A DNA stretch of 64,000 nucleotides from Casuarina equisetifolia (taxonomy: Eukaryota > Streptophyta > Magnoliopsida > Fagales > Casuarinaceae), in the NCBI GenBank assembly GCA_028551475.1, contig CM052355.1:23215580-23279579 (forward strand). Reading direction: 5' to 3'. The notes under the pieces are model-generated. The model was not told the origin of the DNA and ran no database searches. It saw nothing but the letters and a program-made list of their open reading frames with translations. This document shows, piece by piece, positions 20,822 to 33,009 of this stretch. The position numbers were made by a program, and so were the translations under genes. Each line of letters opens with the position of its first letter. Position 1 is the first letter of the stretch.

Positions 20822-22431
20822 TGTTGAGTTTTATGACTTAACAAGAAGGGGGGTTGAATTGTTGTTGTACCGAACAATCGTTTTCTTTCTAAAATCTAAC
20901 AATAACTTTAACAATTCGTATAATAGTAATAATATGCAAACAGAAATATGTAATCAAAGAAAGGACAAGGAAAGGACAAGAAAAGAAACACCCAATTTAC
21001 CACGGTGGTTCGGCACTCTATCTTAGAGTCCTACGTCCACCCTTTTCTCCTTCAATCAAACTAATTGAAGTTTCCTTTACTCAATCTGATTAGGAGAACA
21101 TGTTCTCCCTAATCCAACTAATCCTTTCTCAAGGAATTACCACGTCCGTATAGATAGTGATCAAAGGATCATATACAATAGCAAATCCCCAAATAATATG
21201 TCAATATATGGGATATTGCTGATAAGAGGAGCTATTTAAACAAATATATCAAGATACAAAGCTCCTAATACGAAATCCCCAAATTGGTGAAATTAGGGTT
21301 TTGGATTTTCCTCAAGATTTATGTGCAAAAATGTTTATAAGTGAAATCAGCACATAAATAATGTTATACAAGCTATAATTAATGATATTATCAAAGATTG
21401 AACCAAATAATCAACTATCATCGAAAGCTTGTAAACCACAAAAATGATGTATGATCTCGAATCAGATGTTAAGCAAGCTGAGCAGATTATCTTCACAAAG
21501 AAAAATGCTTCAAATAGATGTTACTCATCAATCAATCTCTTCATGAACACATCTCCTTTAAATAGAAGCAAATCTAAGGTTTTCTATTTAAGTCAAACCT
21601 AAACCATAGCCTTCTATCCGTTGGGAATAGTAGACTGTCCATCAAATCAACTTCATTTCACCCTTTTGATTCAAAATCTGACTGTTCTGACAACCCATCT
21701 CCTTTAGATTTGTTCTGTTGGAGCTTTGGCACTTGAGAGAGAGAAGAAGGTAGCATCGGGGTGAGAATGACACGGTTAGGGCTTGACCCCTCGAGAGATA
21801 AGCGTCTCTTATGTGCCCTTAAGTGAGACGACGTCGTAGCCAGCAAGCATACTGAGAAGGGTTCTAGTGTGATCAAGACGTCACTGTAATGGAGATCTCA
21901 AATAATGATCAATGTGACACCGTAGTGGAAACGGGATCAGGCAGGCTAACGTGAACTTGGGCTGCACCTATGTTCTAACAGTCCAACAGCCACAGTCTAG
22001 TCCAGTAATACTATATATATTCAGCATGTGTACTCGGTCCAATATCAACATGATCCAATGTCAATACATTTGTAATATATTGCATATATTGAACTTAGGC
22101 TCACATATTTTTCCTGCAATTTCACCAACCAAGTATCATATTCCTAAAATATATTAAAGTATACTTGATAGTTCTTGAGGAAATATTTAGATAAACAATG
22201 TATTTAAATAATCAACATTTATTTAAATATATGTAACAAATACTTTAAAAGTATATTTTATAAGAGAATGTAGGAACCCAGTTATTTTATAATATCATTA
22301 ATTGATATTATAATTTATACACCTTTTAATTCCTATAGTTTTGCTTTTTGCACATTTAGAAAAACATATTTTGAGAATTGATATTTTTCAAGAAAATATT
22401 TTCAGTCACAACAAAACCCTAGTTTTCAACA
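20822..22431 (-). repeat. 5' LTR of copia B
   Basis: On the plus strand it runs from TGTTGAGTTTTATGAC to AGTTTTCAACA. Its counterpart is 13805-15405. The target duplication AAAAC follows at 22432-22436. Confidence 0.93.
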
Positions 22432-22436
22432 AAAAC

Positions 22437-23264
22437 AAATATCCTTTCTCACACGTGGTAAGGGTCACTCTTGGAAAACTTGAAAACACTTTCTCCTTCT
22501 CTATGAAGATCATGATTTTGCTCTCCTCTCTCCATCACTGTCAATCTCTAAAGTCTTGTAATGGCTATTGACATCTCTTTAATACAAGAGTACCTAAAGC
22601 TACAATGGGCTGTTTTGATTGGATATAAGAAAAGTTTTAAGAGAAAAGCTCAATATCTCAAATATTCTAAAAAATCTCAACATTGTGCTATGAACTTTGG
22701 GAACGTGTGCTTTACTTTCTAATTGTATCTTTAGTAATGATTTGACTCATTATCTATTTACGGGTTTTCATTTGTAAGCCATCTCTATATGCTATATGTG
22801 TATCTTGACATGAGAGGCTTTTAAAATCTATATAAAAATTTGTACTAACTAGAAATTACATGTTATAATTTTTGTTAAAGATAAGGAGCCCCTTTAATGG
22901 TGGGTCAATCACTTAAAAAAATTTCCGTGTCATTTTGCATATTTGTTTTACTAAGCATGTTTAAGTATCTCAACTTGTTTCTTGAACATGTAAGGTTGTA
23001 TTTAAACATTGCATTGCTTTTATTTTTGCATGTCATTTCTAGTGAACAATTGATTCATATATTATCTTATCAGAGTTAATTCTTATAAGTGTAATTTATT
23101 TTGGATTATTAGGTATGTATTGATTGAACTACTTTGAATATTGTTCAATAACTACATACTTTTTCTAAACCAAGAGAAACATTTACACAGTGACTAATTT
23201 CAAGTAAATTGAGCTTAATAGAAACTTAATTCACACCCGTCTTAGGTTGCATAAGGACCCAACA
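22437..23264 (+). repeat. 5' LTR of copia C, second part
   Basis: Resumes after the AAAAC duplication and ends with ACCCAACA, directly followed by a primer-binding site. Together with 13138-13804 it forms one LTR interrupted by element B. No protein motif is seen inside. Confidence 0.7.
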
Positions 23265-23266
23265 AG

Positions 23267-23280
23267 TGGCATCAAAGCCA
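23267..23280 (+). promoter_or_regulatory. primer-binding site of copia C
   Basis: 'tggcatcaaagcca' matches the tRNA-iMet site TGGTATCAGAGCCA at 12 of 14 bases and lies two bases after the LTR end. Confidence 0.8.
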
Positions 23281-23323
23281 ACCTCTAGATACCTAAACTA
23301 ATCTTTAAACCACTAGAGAAATC

Positions 23324-24890
23324 ATGACAACCAATGCTTAAGCCATCTTACTAAACAACAAGACTCCCATATTCAATGGATCTAATTATAGTCATTGGAG
23401 GACTATGATGAAAATCAAGCTTAAAGGTCATGATCCTAAAGCATGAAAGATTACAGTGAAGGGAATTGAAGCATAAAAAAAATGCCGAGTGAACTAATGA
23501 AGGGACCAAACAAATAAGCCTTAATTGTAAAGCCATGACATACTTATACTCGACACTTTCACCTATATAATACAACAAGATCTCTACATGTGAGATAGCT
23601 AGGGAAATATAGGAAAAGTTAGAAGGGCACTAATAGAGTAAAAGCATCTAAGATTCATATGCTCACATAGGATTAATTATTTAGAATGATAGCTATGAAA
23701 TCTAGGAATGAAATGTTTGGTAGGTTTACAAACAACATTACTAGTCTTAAATTGTAAGGGAAATCATATAAGAATGATGAGCTAGTTAAGAAAATCTTGA
23801 GTTGCTTACTAGAGTCAAGGGATCCTAAAAAGATAGCATAGAAAAGGTAATACTTAGACAAACCATCCTAAATGAGTTGTTGGGTTCCTTACAAACTCAT
23901 GGGATAACCTTACTTAGAAGGAAGAAGGAAAAGGAAAACTCTCATAATAGTAACGAAAATCTAGCACATATGGCATAAAAGGTTTTAGATGACCTAGAAA
24001 ATGACATTCCAATTCTCGTTAAAAGACTTAGGGTTGCCTATAGGAGAGACAATTTTAGGAACAATGATAATTTTAAAAGAAGAAAGGAAATTGATAAGGA
24101 CATCTACTATGAATGCAAAAAAAAATAAAAATGTACACTTTCGTTCTAACTATCATAAATTGAAAAAGAAGTTTGATAAAGATGGTAGGAAAAGTAGAAA
24201 AAAAAAGGTCATGATTGCAACGTAGGATGATAGCTCTTCCTCAAATGAAGATGAAGAAAAGACTGAAACGGCCAACCTTTACTTTGCTACTAAATGTGAT
24301 GAATTTAACCTATAATAAATGCCATTCAATAAAGATGAATGAGGCATTTCAAACTTATGTTTCATGGAAGCTAGTGAGAACACTCAAGATGAGGTAACAA
24401 TTTTTGATAAATATTGCAACAATGATATACAAATTGTCCTTGATGATCTGCTAAATGAACTTCAAAACATGAGTGAAAAGCTTTTGAAATTAAAAAAAGA
24501 CAATTTTGTAAATTTTGGAAAAAGAAAATAATGAACTAAAAATTAATGCTAACCTTTTAAAAAGTAAAACAAGGACTTGAAAAACCAATGCAAAGAGTTA
24601 AAGAAGGGAAATGCAGATTTAAAAAAGAATAAACTTGATGTTTGCTAGAAAAATAAAAAAGGCAAATAATTATCTTGAAAAGACAAAGAGTGTTATGGAC
24701 AAGTTTACCAAGGGTAGCAACTTATTAGGAAAGATAGTTAGCTTGCATCAAGGTATTTATAATAAAGTTGGATTAGGATATAGACTTAAACATAATAATA
24801 AAATGTTTGAAACTATGTGTGAAACATGTAGTGAGGACAACACGAGTATTTTTGAAAGTTCTTATCATAAATATATTACTACATGATTTG
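23324..24890 (+). pseudogene. copia C gag
   Basis: Starts ATG 23324 (MTTNA, stop), then TPIFNGSNYSHWRTMMKIKL, DELVKKILSCLLESRDPKKI, LRRKKEKENSHNSNENLAH, a worn zinc-knuckle region (YYECKKNKN…HFRSNYHKLKKKFDKDGRK), MIAT-stop-DDSSSSNEDEEK, and a lysine-rich coiled-coil C-terminus. It ends with FTKGSNLLGKIVSLHQGIYN and KVGLGY, the same order as in gag of elements B and D. Stops are very frequent, so C is older than B, which agrees with B lying inside its LTR. Confidence 0.78.
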
Positions 24891-25429
24891 GAGGGCTTTG
24901 TTAGGTATGAATGAATTATCTTAAAGAATTGAACAATGGAGAGCAAAAGTGTGTTGGATGATCAAGGTTGTTAAATGTAAAAGTTTTGTGGCATTCCTTC
25001 TCAATGTGTCATTCAAAGCTACTTTATATCACATTTAAAGATAAAGAAATAGAAGAAAATTTAATGGTAGAAGTCTAAATAAGTTAATCATTATTGCTAA
25101 ATTCAAGAAGGATATAAGAGGCAAGTTTTCATCAATCAGTAGAGTAAAGTCTATAACTTGTGACAACTTTTTGCAAGAGTTATGAAATTTGCAAAATGTA
25201 GTTTTTGCACCTAAATGAGGATGTTATAACTAAACATATGTATTTTCTTTAATAATATATAATACTCAAACTTTTATTAAAGAAAATTATTGTACACTCA
25301 TATTACAAATGTTAGGACATTCTTATGACAAATGCCTAGTCCCAGTCAAACAAAAAAAAATAGTACTTCAAAAGATTGATGTGTGTTCCAAAGAGGACCC
25401 GTTGTACTAACCTACAGTGACCGAAGAAT

Positions 25430-26380
25430 AGTTGGGTATAAGAAAAGTCAAGGAATCTTTGTTTCTACAAGAGAACAAAAAGGGGACACCTTTAGAGTGG
25501 TGCATGGATAACGGATGCTCAAGACATGATTGGGGATAAAAGTTTGTTTCTAAACCTAACTAAAGTATAAGAAGGTAAGGTCTCATTTGGAGACAACTCC
25601 AAAGGGACAATCAAAGGTATAGGCATAATTGGTAATTGTAACTTTAATTTTATCAAAAATGTGTTGTATGTAGAAAGATTAGAGTTTAATCTAATCAATA
25701 TAAGTCAAATAAATGATAAAGGGTTACAAGAAAAATTTACATCTAGTTTATGCAAACTATATAGTTAGAACAAAAAACTTAAATTGTATTGTAAGAGAGT
25801 AAGAAATGCCTATATGCATAAAATAAATGTTAATACCACATTAAAAACATGCCTAGCATCATAAGTGGACATAGATAGCATGTTATGGCACAGAAGATTA
25901 GGCCACATCAATTTCTATGAAATGTAGAGAATATATGAGAAAAACCTAGTTAGATGACTACCCAAACTAAAAATTGATGAAAGTATTATTTATGCTAATT
26001 ATGTTAAAGGAAAGCAAACCAAAACTAGTTTTAAGTCAACATAATGCATTTTCACAACTAGTCCAATAGAACTTCTACACATGGATTTACTCAGATGAAT
26101 GAGAACCATTGGTTAAAAGGAAATTGTTTATGTTCATGATAATAGAATATTTTTCTAGATACACTTGGGTGTTCCTCTTGACAAGTAAAGATAAAACTTC
26201 TAATCTTTTCAAATCCTTTTGCAAAAGATTCAAAATAAAAGAAATTCTCATATAAAATACATTAGGTCAGATTATGATAATGAGTTTAATAATCACTTGT
26301 TTGATGAATTTTGCATTGATAATGGAATCAAACATGAATTTTTTACACCTAAGACTTCACAACAAAATGGCTAGATGCTA
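25430..26380 (+). pseudogene. copia C protease and integrase, truncated
   Basis: Protease start WCMDNGCSRH (DNG instead of DSG, near 25507), VSFGDNSKGTIKGIGIIGN, EFNLINISQIND. Then the pre-integrase MLWHRRLGHINFYEM, and the integrase core ELLHMDLLR, IRSDYDNEFNNHLFDEFC, IDNGIKHEFFTPKTSQQNG. The frame ends exactly at the QNG motif before the third catalytic residue, where it joins gypsy Q pol at about 26380-26388. RT, RNase H and the 3' LTR of C are absent. Confidence 0.8.
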
Positions 26381-26387
26381 TAAAAAA

Positions 26388-26713
26388 TTAGACAAGTGGC
26401 ATACAAGCTTGCTCTTTCACCACAATCTTAAACTTATCCAATGTTCCATGTATCACAATTGAAGAAATCAATGGGTCAACATTGTTAAATTTACCTTGGC
26501 ATGCCCTTAATTGTTGAAGATGAACAAGCAATTGTAGAGTCAATGGCCTTCTTAGGTTGTCATATAGTGAAGCAAAGTAATACACTGTCTATAGAACTAC
26601 TCATTGAATGGTCAATTCCTCCAAATAGTGATCCTACATGGGAAATGACAAATAATATTAGAAATTACTTTCCTTTGTTCTCTCTAAATCCTTGAGGACA
26701 AGGATTTTAAAAG
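26388..26713 (+). pseudogene. Ty3/gypsy Q pol C-terminus with chromodomain-like end
   Basis: Reads IRQVAYKLAL, then stop, TYPMFHVSQLKKSMG, 'MPLIVEDEQAIVESMAFLGC', LLIEWSIPPNSDPTWEM, IRNYFPLFSLNP. 'VAYKL.LP….HPVFHVSQLKK' and 'vLiqWkglp…aTWE' are the known end of plant gypsy integrases with a C-terminal chromodomain-like part. This follows directly on the truncated copia C integrase, so a deletion has removed everything between. It most likely belongs with the Q gag at 12402-13137. Confidence 0.8.
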
Positions 26714-26726
26714 AAAAAAAATGCAT

Positions 26727-27153
26727 TGTCAGGCCTTGGTTATGCTAAATAAGATATTTAAGCCTATATGGTTATGTTATGTTTTTAGATTATTTTAATT
26801 AAGGAGACTTAGTTTTGGGTGAATGTTCAAAACCCAGCTAATTTAGGAGTCTAAAACCCAATTCTTTTGGGATAGGGGACTAAGTAGTTTAAGGAATGTC
26901 CAAAGTTCAATTGCTTTAAGGATTTGAAACCAAATTGTTTTGGGAATCCAAAACCCACTCATAGTGGGCTAAAAATTAAGTTATAAATAAAGGGCAATGG
27001 GCATAGATAGAGTAATGCTTATTAAAGAAATTGAAACCTTGGCTTGGTTTCCATAATTAATAAACCTTTAGGTTTTCAATCTTAACATTTTATGTATTTA
27101 TTTTCTTCTTATATGTGTTATTTTGTTAAGTTTGAATAAAATCTAATGTTTCA
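26727..27153 (+). repeat. probable 3' LTR of gypsy Q
   Basis: Starts TGTCAGGCCTTGG just after a purine run (aaaagaaaaaaaatgca) that follows the pol end. A 'ttataaataaag' TATA-like box is near 26971. The end TTTCA at 27153 is a guess, as no second copy is available. Confidence 0.55.
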
Positions 27154-28640
27154 TATTGGAGGTAGTGTTCGGGTTTGGAGAGGTTGGAAAGCTAGTAAAT
27201 TAAAAGTTGTCGCGCTTACAAATGGTCACATAATGGCATAATGGCCTCTGCAAGAAGTAAAGGGGTTGCGGCACTGGTCATAGTTAGTTGAAGACTAGTT
27301 TGGTGCATGCATACTATTGAGGGGTAGGAGGTAGCCAAATCTAGGTTTTGTTGATAAAAACCCTTGTTGAGTTGTGAACACCACGGCAAAGGAATGCCAA
27401 CCAAATCTTGAGTGGAGATGTTAAGCATGCCATGGAGGTCCTCTAAGTAAGACAATTAATTTCAAGAAATCAAAATATTTTTTGAAACAATTTGATAAAC
27501 AAATTGCAAACCTAAGAAAAATGATTATGCAGTCAAATTTACATATTTATAGGAAAATATAAAAGGCTAATTTAAGAAACAAAATTGAATTAATTGTTAA
27601 CAAAATTAATTATGAATCCTCGTGAATGCCGATGAAATTTTAAGAATGCTAACTATTTGAACTTGAAATTTTCCATTTCTTAGAGATTATTGATATGCGT
27701 GATTAGTAGTTAGTGTTGCCTTTCTTTTTCATCTCCTTAATTCACAAGGATGAGTTAAATCTAAAGAGATGTGCGTAGATTCAATTGGGTGAAAAGTAGG
27801 AGATAAACCACATGTAGTGCATGCATTCTAATACGTAATGACCTAGATGAGTGAAGCTTGACACATGGCTTTGACTTAGAATTGTTAATGATGCAAGAGA
27901 TTAATTTTAACATTGTTGACTGACCAATGTGACCTTTGCCATGATCAAAATGGCGATGGCAAAGGGGTTGTAATTCTGGCTCAAGTCCTTGGAAAATGTA
28001 AGGCAATACCAATATTAAGGTGTCCCTTTTGATTTAATAGCAAAAAGTTAAAGAGCTCTAGACCTACCTAGGTTAAGGTGTTAACCCCTTACCATTTCTT
28101 TGTGTGTGTGAAAAAAAAAATTCCAGTACCAAATTATGGTAGTTAATCCCAAAATTTGTCGCCTAATGAAGATATTTGATGATGGTGAGGTTGTTGTGAC
28201 ACATAGACTGAAGCTACATGTGGAAAGCCACCACATAAGTTGTTGGTTGGGTAGCAAACAATGAAGCTAGCTATCTCCGTAATAAAAAAAGGTGCCAATG
28301 TTCAGTAGCCATGCATGGTAGTTTGATCACAAGGTCTGCTAGTTTGTGTAAATTGAGTTGGGTGAGGGTGGTTAGTCCAGCACGAGTTCCGGGTTAGTGA
28401 AGATGGGGAGCATTGGTGGGTGGTTCGGTTTTATCAATAACAAACATAAGCTATGCCTTCACAAAAAATGACTAAATTACAGTTTGTGAAATCATATAAT
28501 TTTTGTGGGATAATTTTTCTAAGATGGGTAGTAACAAAAGAAAGAGGGAATGAGGGTGGAAGAATGCAACAGTCCAGTTGCCTAGGTTGGGATTTAGAGA
28601 GGAACAATCACTAGACTTTAGCTTGGAAGCTTGATCCAAG
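27154..28640. other. unassigned sequence
   Basis: No coding motif recognised. Open frames at 27216-27455 and 27761-28012 (minus) match no family I know. The right part adjoins a minus-strand gypsy gag and may be its degraded continuation. Confidence 0.5.
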
Positions 28641-29010
28641 ATTCCATCAAACCTTTGTTTGTTTTTATTACTCGATAAAACTTAAATAGTTACTCAACAT
28701 GGCAGATCCATTCAATTGGATCCCCTTCCCTATTGTATTAAGGAAAATCCATCCTTATCATTGCCTGGCCTGATTCTTCATTGTTATTATTGTTAGCCTA
28801 ATTTCCACCACATTTGGAGCTTCCAACCTCGATGCCTTCCCCTTTAGTTCTTGGTTTACTTCCTACACCCAAAGTGCCTTCCCTTAAAAGCCTAATGCTA
28901 TGTCATTTTCTTATGCCTACAAATGGCGTCCATCAAGAAATGAAATCAATTTATAGGACTTCTTTAATTGGCCTTCTACATCTTTACTAGTGATTGGGAA
29001 TTGATCTAAA
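28641..29010 (-). pseudogene. Ty3/gypsy gag scrap (element R)
   Basis: Minus-strand reading: LLREGTLGVGSKPRTKGEG, IEVGSSKCGGN, then IRMDFP-stop-YNREGDPIEWICHVE and LFKFYRV. 'lDFPrFnGeDP..Wi.raEqyF' is the N-terminal hallmark of gypsy gag. Only about 120 residues are recognisable; the rest has decayed. Confidence 0.65.
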
Positions 29011-29024
29011 AATGAATGTCATGT

Positions 29025-29075
29025 TGATAACTTTATTTTTATAGAGTTGTTTTGACTACTTCAAGCTAAATTGTG
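29025..29075 (+). repeat. 'TGATAAC' LTR start fragment, copy 3
   Basis: 'TGATAACTTTATTTTTATAG' and the following ~30 bp match the start of the LTR at 43748 (TGGTAACTCTATTTTTACAG). Similarity is lost after about 50 bp. Confidence 0.6.
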
Positions 29076-29815
29076 GTGTTGAATGGAGATTGATGACTTG
29101 TTACGTGTATAAATACACCATCATCATTGTAACGTAGACTCCAAATTTTTGAAAGCAACAAGAACTCAAAGGATTAAGTTTATAAGAAGGTTACTATGAC
29201 CACTTGCATTAAATAATTTTAGACTTGACTGGTTTAGTACATAAAATGATAAAACCATGGAAATCCCTTTAATTGGAAGATTTAGTTGTATAATCAATGT
29301 AAAAATAAATAGGGTACTCTCTTTAAGCAAATTAAAGTCCTAGAACAGAGGTATTAATTTATAGCCTTTCTAAAGATGGATAAACATCACTTTGTTGTTC
29401 GTTTTATTTTGTGACTCAACAAAAGAGGAAGAAAAGAAGGAATGTTTTCGTTCAATGAGAACTCTAATACTCTTTCCATGACTGCTTGTAGAACCGAGGA
29501 TTGAATTTGATGTACAATGTACCTCTAGATGTTCCGATGAATTACACCATCTTAAAAGTGCAAAGCAAATGATGGTTTATTTATTTATTTATTTATTATT
29601 ATTAAATATAATAATAATATACACCCTTAGAGTATTGAATTTAAAACCAAAAGGTAAATGCTACTTCTTTCATAAGTTAAAAAGGTGTTCTTTCAATAGA
29701 AACTTTCTAAATCAGGATGTAAGTTTTTCACCCAAAAAGTTCATTTTGTGGCATTTCTACTTGTGGAATGGATAGTAAACATCCAAAAATATTTTAAGTT
29801 AATTAAGTTGAAAAC
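29076..29815. other. AT-rich spacer with (TTTA)n microsatellite
   Basis: No gene seen. A TTTA/TTAT tract lies at about 29575-29603. The segment ends at the poly-T that marks the 3' end of LINE A. Confidence 0.5.
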
Positions 29816-29846
29816 ATTTTTTTTTCTTTTTTTTTTTCTTTTTTTG
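29816..29846 (-). repeat. poly-A tail of LINE A
   Basis: On the plus strand a 31-bp T-rich run with three C/G breaks; on the minus strand it is the A-rich tail expected at a LINE 3' end. Confidence 0.7.
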
Positions 29847-30429
29847 CTAGAAATGTAAGTTTGTATTAATAAAAGGTAGTATACAAAAGTATAAGGACAT
29901 CCTCCAACATTAGAAGAATTACAAAAACTACGAAAATATACAGGGTAGAAGCCTTTAAATTTCACTCAAAATAATATTTTTCTATGACAAATTTATATTT
30001 TAAAACAAACAAACTCTCCTTCATAGAATTTTCCTTATTTTAGCAAATAGGATTGGAATGTCAACTATTCTATTTTGAGATCATCTTCTATTTTCTTTTG
30101 CCTATATACAATAAATGCAAGCTAAAAAAGATATTTTAAAAAGCTTTGTAGCTAAATCCTTTCCTTTAGTTACTTAAATCCTTCATTTTAGTTCTTCATT
30201 TCATCTTCTAATATAATGTTGAATTCTATTATGATTAAGGATAGTCTTCCAAACCATTATTGACCATGAACATTAAAAAAAAAAAAGATAACTCTTCTTT
30301 TCAACCTAAGACTAACAAAAGTCATAGTATAAGTTAATTGAAAGAAGCCATTATATCATCCTTTCTGCTGTAGAAAGTCGATCTTGACAAACTAGTTATC
30401 CAATGAAATTATGTTTGTAGATGCCACTA

Positions 30430-30780
30430 GTGTAAATTAGATCATATAAATCCACTTTTTCATTAATTGGTTAAAGGTCCTGATAAGTTTTTTTGCAACA
30501 ATAGGGAGACCTATAAAGAATCGAGGTAAGTGTTAGCCTTAGTTTGACAAGACCTTTCTAATTCCATGCCATGGAACCTTTGATATTAAGTTGCATTACT
30601 GAAGTTTTTTTATATTTTATATTATGGATCTACTTACTCCATAATGAAGCATTTAGAAGATTGATGAGATTCCAAAGCATATGTCTCAAAAGAAATTTAT
30701 TCCAAAGTTTAAGATTTGGTAACCCTAATTCTCCTTTTTTCTTTGGTGAACAAATTGTTTGATAAACAATTTTGTGAGAA
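30430..30780 (-). pseudogene. LINE A RT C-terminal tail
   Basis: Minus-strand reading 'TICSPKKKGELGLPNLKLWN', KFLLRHMLWNLINL, NASLWSK. This matches the plant LINE segment 'W..vc.pk.eGGLGi..l..wN.all.k..W.i'. It abuts the solo LTR at 30781. Confidence 0.7.
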
Positions 30781-32391
30781 TGTTTAGTGAAATTCTACAT
30801 GCAAGTGTACATGTCAAACAAGTAATATAATGATGAGTAAACATATCATCCCACAGAAACTAGTGATTACTAAGCTAATTAATTACTAACAATGAATAAT
30901 TCCTAGAGTTTATCTAGCAAATCAAAATGGTAAAATATAGATTAACTAACTTAATTTAACCTAAACTTAATAACTAAAATATGCTAGAGCATTTGATTTC
31001 ACCTAATTACTAGATATGAATGTAGATCAATTATGCTTGTAAGATTAATTCTACTCATGTGATGACGGAATTTCTTAATTTATTTATTATCCTATATCTA
31101 GGTATAGTAAACCTGCTTAACTCATTAACTAATTATATTTATACCCATGAATTAAATGAAATAAGCACATTAAGATATGTAAATATTCAGTTTACACCTA
31201 AGGCCACACAAATCATATGATATATATTTATCCATATTAACCTATCATTGCACATTACATGAAACAACTACATATTATTTCTTGTTAGTTTCAAACATGC
31301 AAATCAAATCATTTAAGTGATTAAATGCAACTTCATAATATGCAACTTCACATTCATAGAATATCTCATAAAACAATCCATAATCATACATTCATACTAT
31401 TATAACTAAGTTCCATCCTAGCTTTAACACAATAAACTAAAACATGTATTTACAAACACAAGAACAATGCAGAAAATCACATAAAACAACTAAGCTGTCA
31501 CCAAATTGTCTTCCATTTCAAGCTAGATTTGCTCAATTTCTACACATCAAAGGGAGAAAGAGGATTTATCTGAAAAATGGGAAGAAAACGAGCCAACACA
31601 CGCTTTCATGTGCTGTCACATGCTGGTGCTACGTGCCGCAGCCGTTCTCCATGGAAACCACTAGAAAACATAGATCGAAGTCCATGGAGTGCCGATCTAC
31701 CAAAAAATCACATGAATCTATCGCAGAAACACGCAGATCTAATAGAGAGAGCTCAGACAGTGTTTGTGTTCTTAGTTTAAAGCCACCGGAAATTTCTGCA
31801 AAACCATTACAAAAATGCCAAAAAAAACGCACTAGGATGGCAAATCCACTTCCCTCTCATTGAAAAATGCAAGATTCTGGCTGAAAAATGGATCTTAACT
31901 ATTGAAATGGGTTTCTCCTCGGAAAAGGACACCGGTAGTCTGCTATCGCATCACTACTGCGTTCTCTGCCTAAGACGCACGCTGTTGCACGTCACCTTTG
32001 AGCTCCGGCAAGATCCCAGCCGCTTGACAGTAGTCTCCTGTATCTTTCTCTTTTCTGCCCCACTTGCACAATAATCGCCTCTTGCCCGATAAGCCATTTT
32101 TTCTCCCCCACTATTTTCTTGTCTTTTCTTCCTCTCCTTGTTAATTCACCCCTTTTACTTTTTACTTTCTCCTATTTTTTTCTTTCCCTTCTCACTTCAA
32201 TATCCTTTATTTTCTTTGTTGTTTTCTTCTCTTTTTCTTTGATTTGTTGCTTATTTCCTTCTATTTGAGGTTTGCTATATGAAATAACAAAACTTGTGTA
32301 AATACAGACAAAATGACAATATAACTCAACAAATACTATATTATATATTGTCTAAATAGTCACAAGAACTCTATACAAAATAGAGTTATCA
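30781..32391 (-). mobile_element. solo LTR, 'TGATAAC' family copy 4, inside LINE A
   Basis: 1611 bp on the minus strand, from TGATAACTCTATTTT (32391) to TTTCACTAAACA (30781). Flanks GAGAA (30776-30780) and AAGAA (32392-32396) form an imperfect target duplication. The middle part (about 31450-32260) is GC-richer and not shared with the other copies; it includes an open frame of 139 codons on the plus strand (31444-31863) without any recognised motif. Confidence 0.82.
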
Positions 32392-32945
32392 AAGAATGTT
32401 ATGTATATGTACTATGTGCCTATAGAAAGTATTTAATTTTTTTCTCAATCTCATAAATTGTTTACTTTGACAATAAGAAAACTTACATCCAAAATGTATC
32501 TGTGGAAATTAGGACTAATTTTGCCAATTGTAACTTTCCTACAAAGCTAAGATATTTCATTCCCCAAACCTTCTATTTTTCTAAATATTTTATTTGACAG
32601 ACTCTTGTAATCAACATGACTTTTCAACTAAATAACAAGTGATTTAAGATGAAGACTTTTTAATTGTAAGTTGAAGATCAGAAGCTTTCTAAAAAATCCA
32701 TATTTTACCTGGATTGCTAAACTTGTAATTATGGATATGATTCCAACCTACAAATCCATTCTTTACAATTACATTAGCATTTTTCTTCTTTGAGTTTATG
32801 TTCAATCAAAATAATAACCTAGGGGCCATGGGTTAAAACAAAATCAACCACCTCTTTAATCTAGGGCTTTCATTTAAGCTTTTAATATTCTATGATAATA
32901 CTTTCATTTGTTGGGAGGTTTATTCTCTTCCTTCATTATCCTAAT
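32392..32945 (-). pseudogene. LINE A endonuclease (N-terminal ORF2)
   Basis: Starts MKVLS-stop-NIKSLNESPRLK. With one frameshift it reads EVVDFVLTHGP, VIILIEHKLKEE, NGFVGWNHIHNYKFSNPGKI, WIF. Compare the plant LINE pattern 'WNiRGLN…V..fv…..di..l.EtKlk….n…..gW….Ny….gRIWi.W'. This apurinic-type endonuclease would nick target DNA for priming. Stops throughout. Confidence 0.75.
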
Positions 32946-33009
32946 TTCTACAATAAGATCAATCAATGTGTCCTCCTCTAGTAATGCAAACTTATTATCA
33001 AATATGATA

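Larger units (their letters stand above)
13805..22431 (-). mobile_element. Ty1/copia element B (SIRE/Maximus-like), complete, inserted in the LTR of copia C
   Basis: An 8.6-kb element on the minus strand with LTRs of 1.6 kb (13805-15405 and 20822-22431) and perfect 5-bp target duplication AAAAC (13800-13804 and 22432-22436). Order on the minus strand: 5' LTR, primer site, gag, protease, integrase, RT, RNase H, polypurine tract, 3' LTR. The first 140 bp of the LTRs differ at about 8 positions by eye, so it is younger than A. RT and long-LTR features fit the SIRE/Maximus lineage, but no envelope-like ORF is present between RNase H and the 3' LTR. Stops and at least one frameshift make it non-autonomous. 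Confidence 0.93.

Noticed and set aside
13805..22431. An active, autonomous retrotransposon
   Set aside because: Element B keeps its catalytic motifs and target duplications but has several in-frame stops, a gag frameshift and a decayed LTR end (TG to TA).
31444..31863. 139-codon open frame
   Set aside because: Lies inside a solo LTR, with no recognised motif; listed only as a finding about the LTR core, not as a gene.
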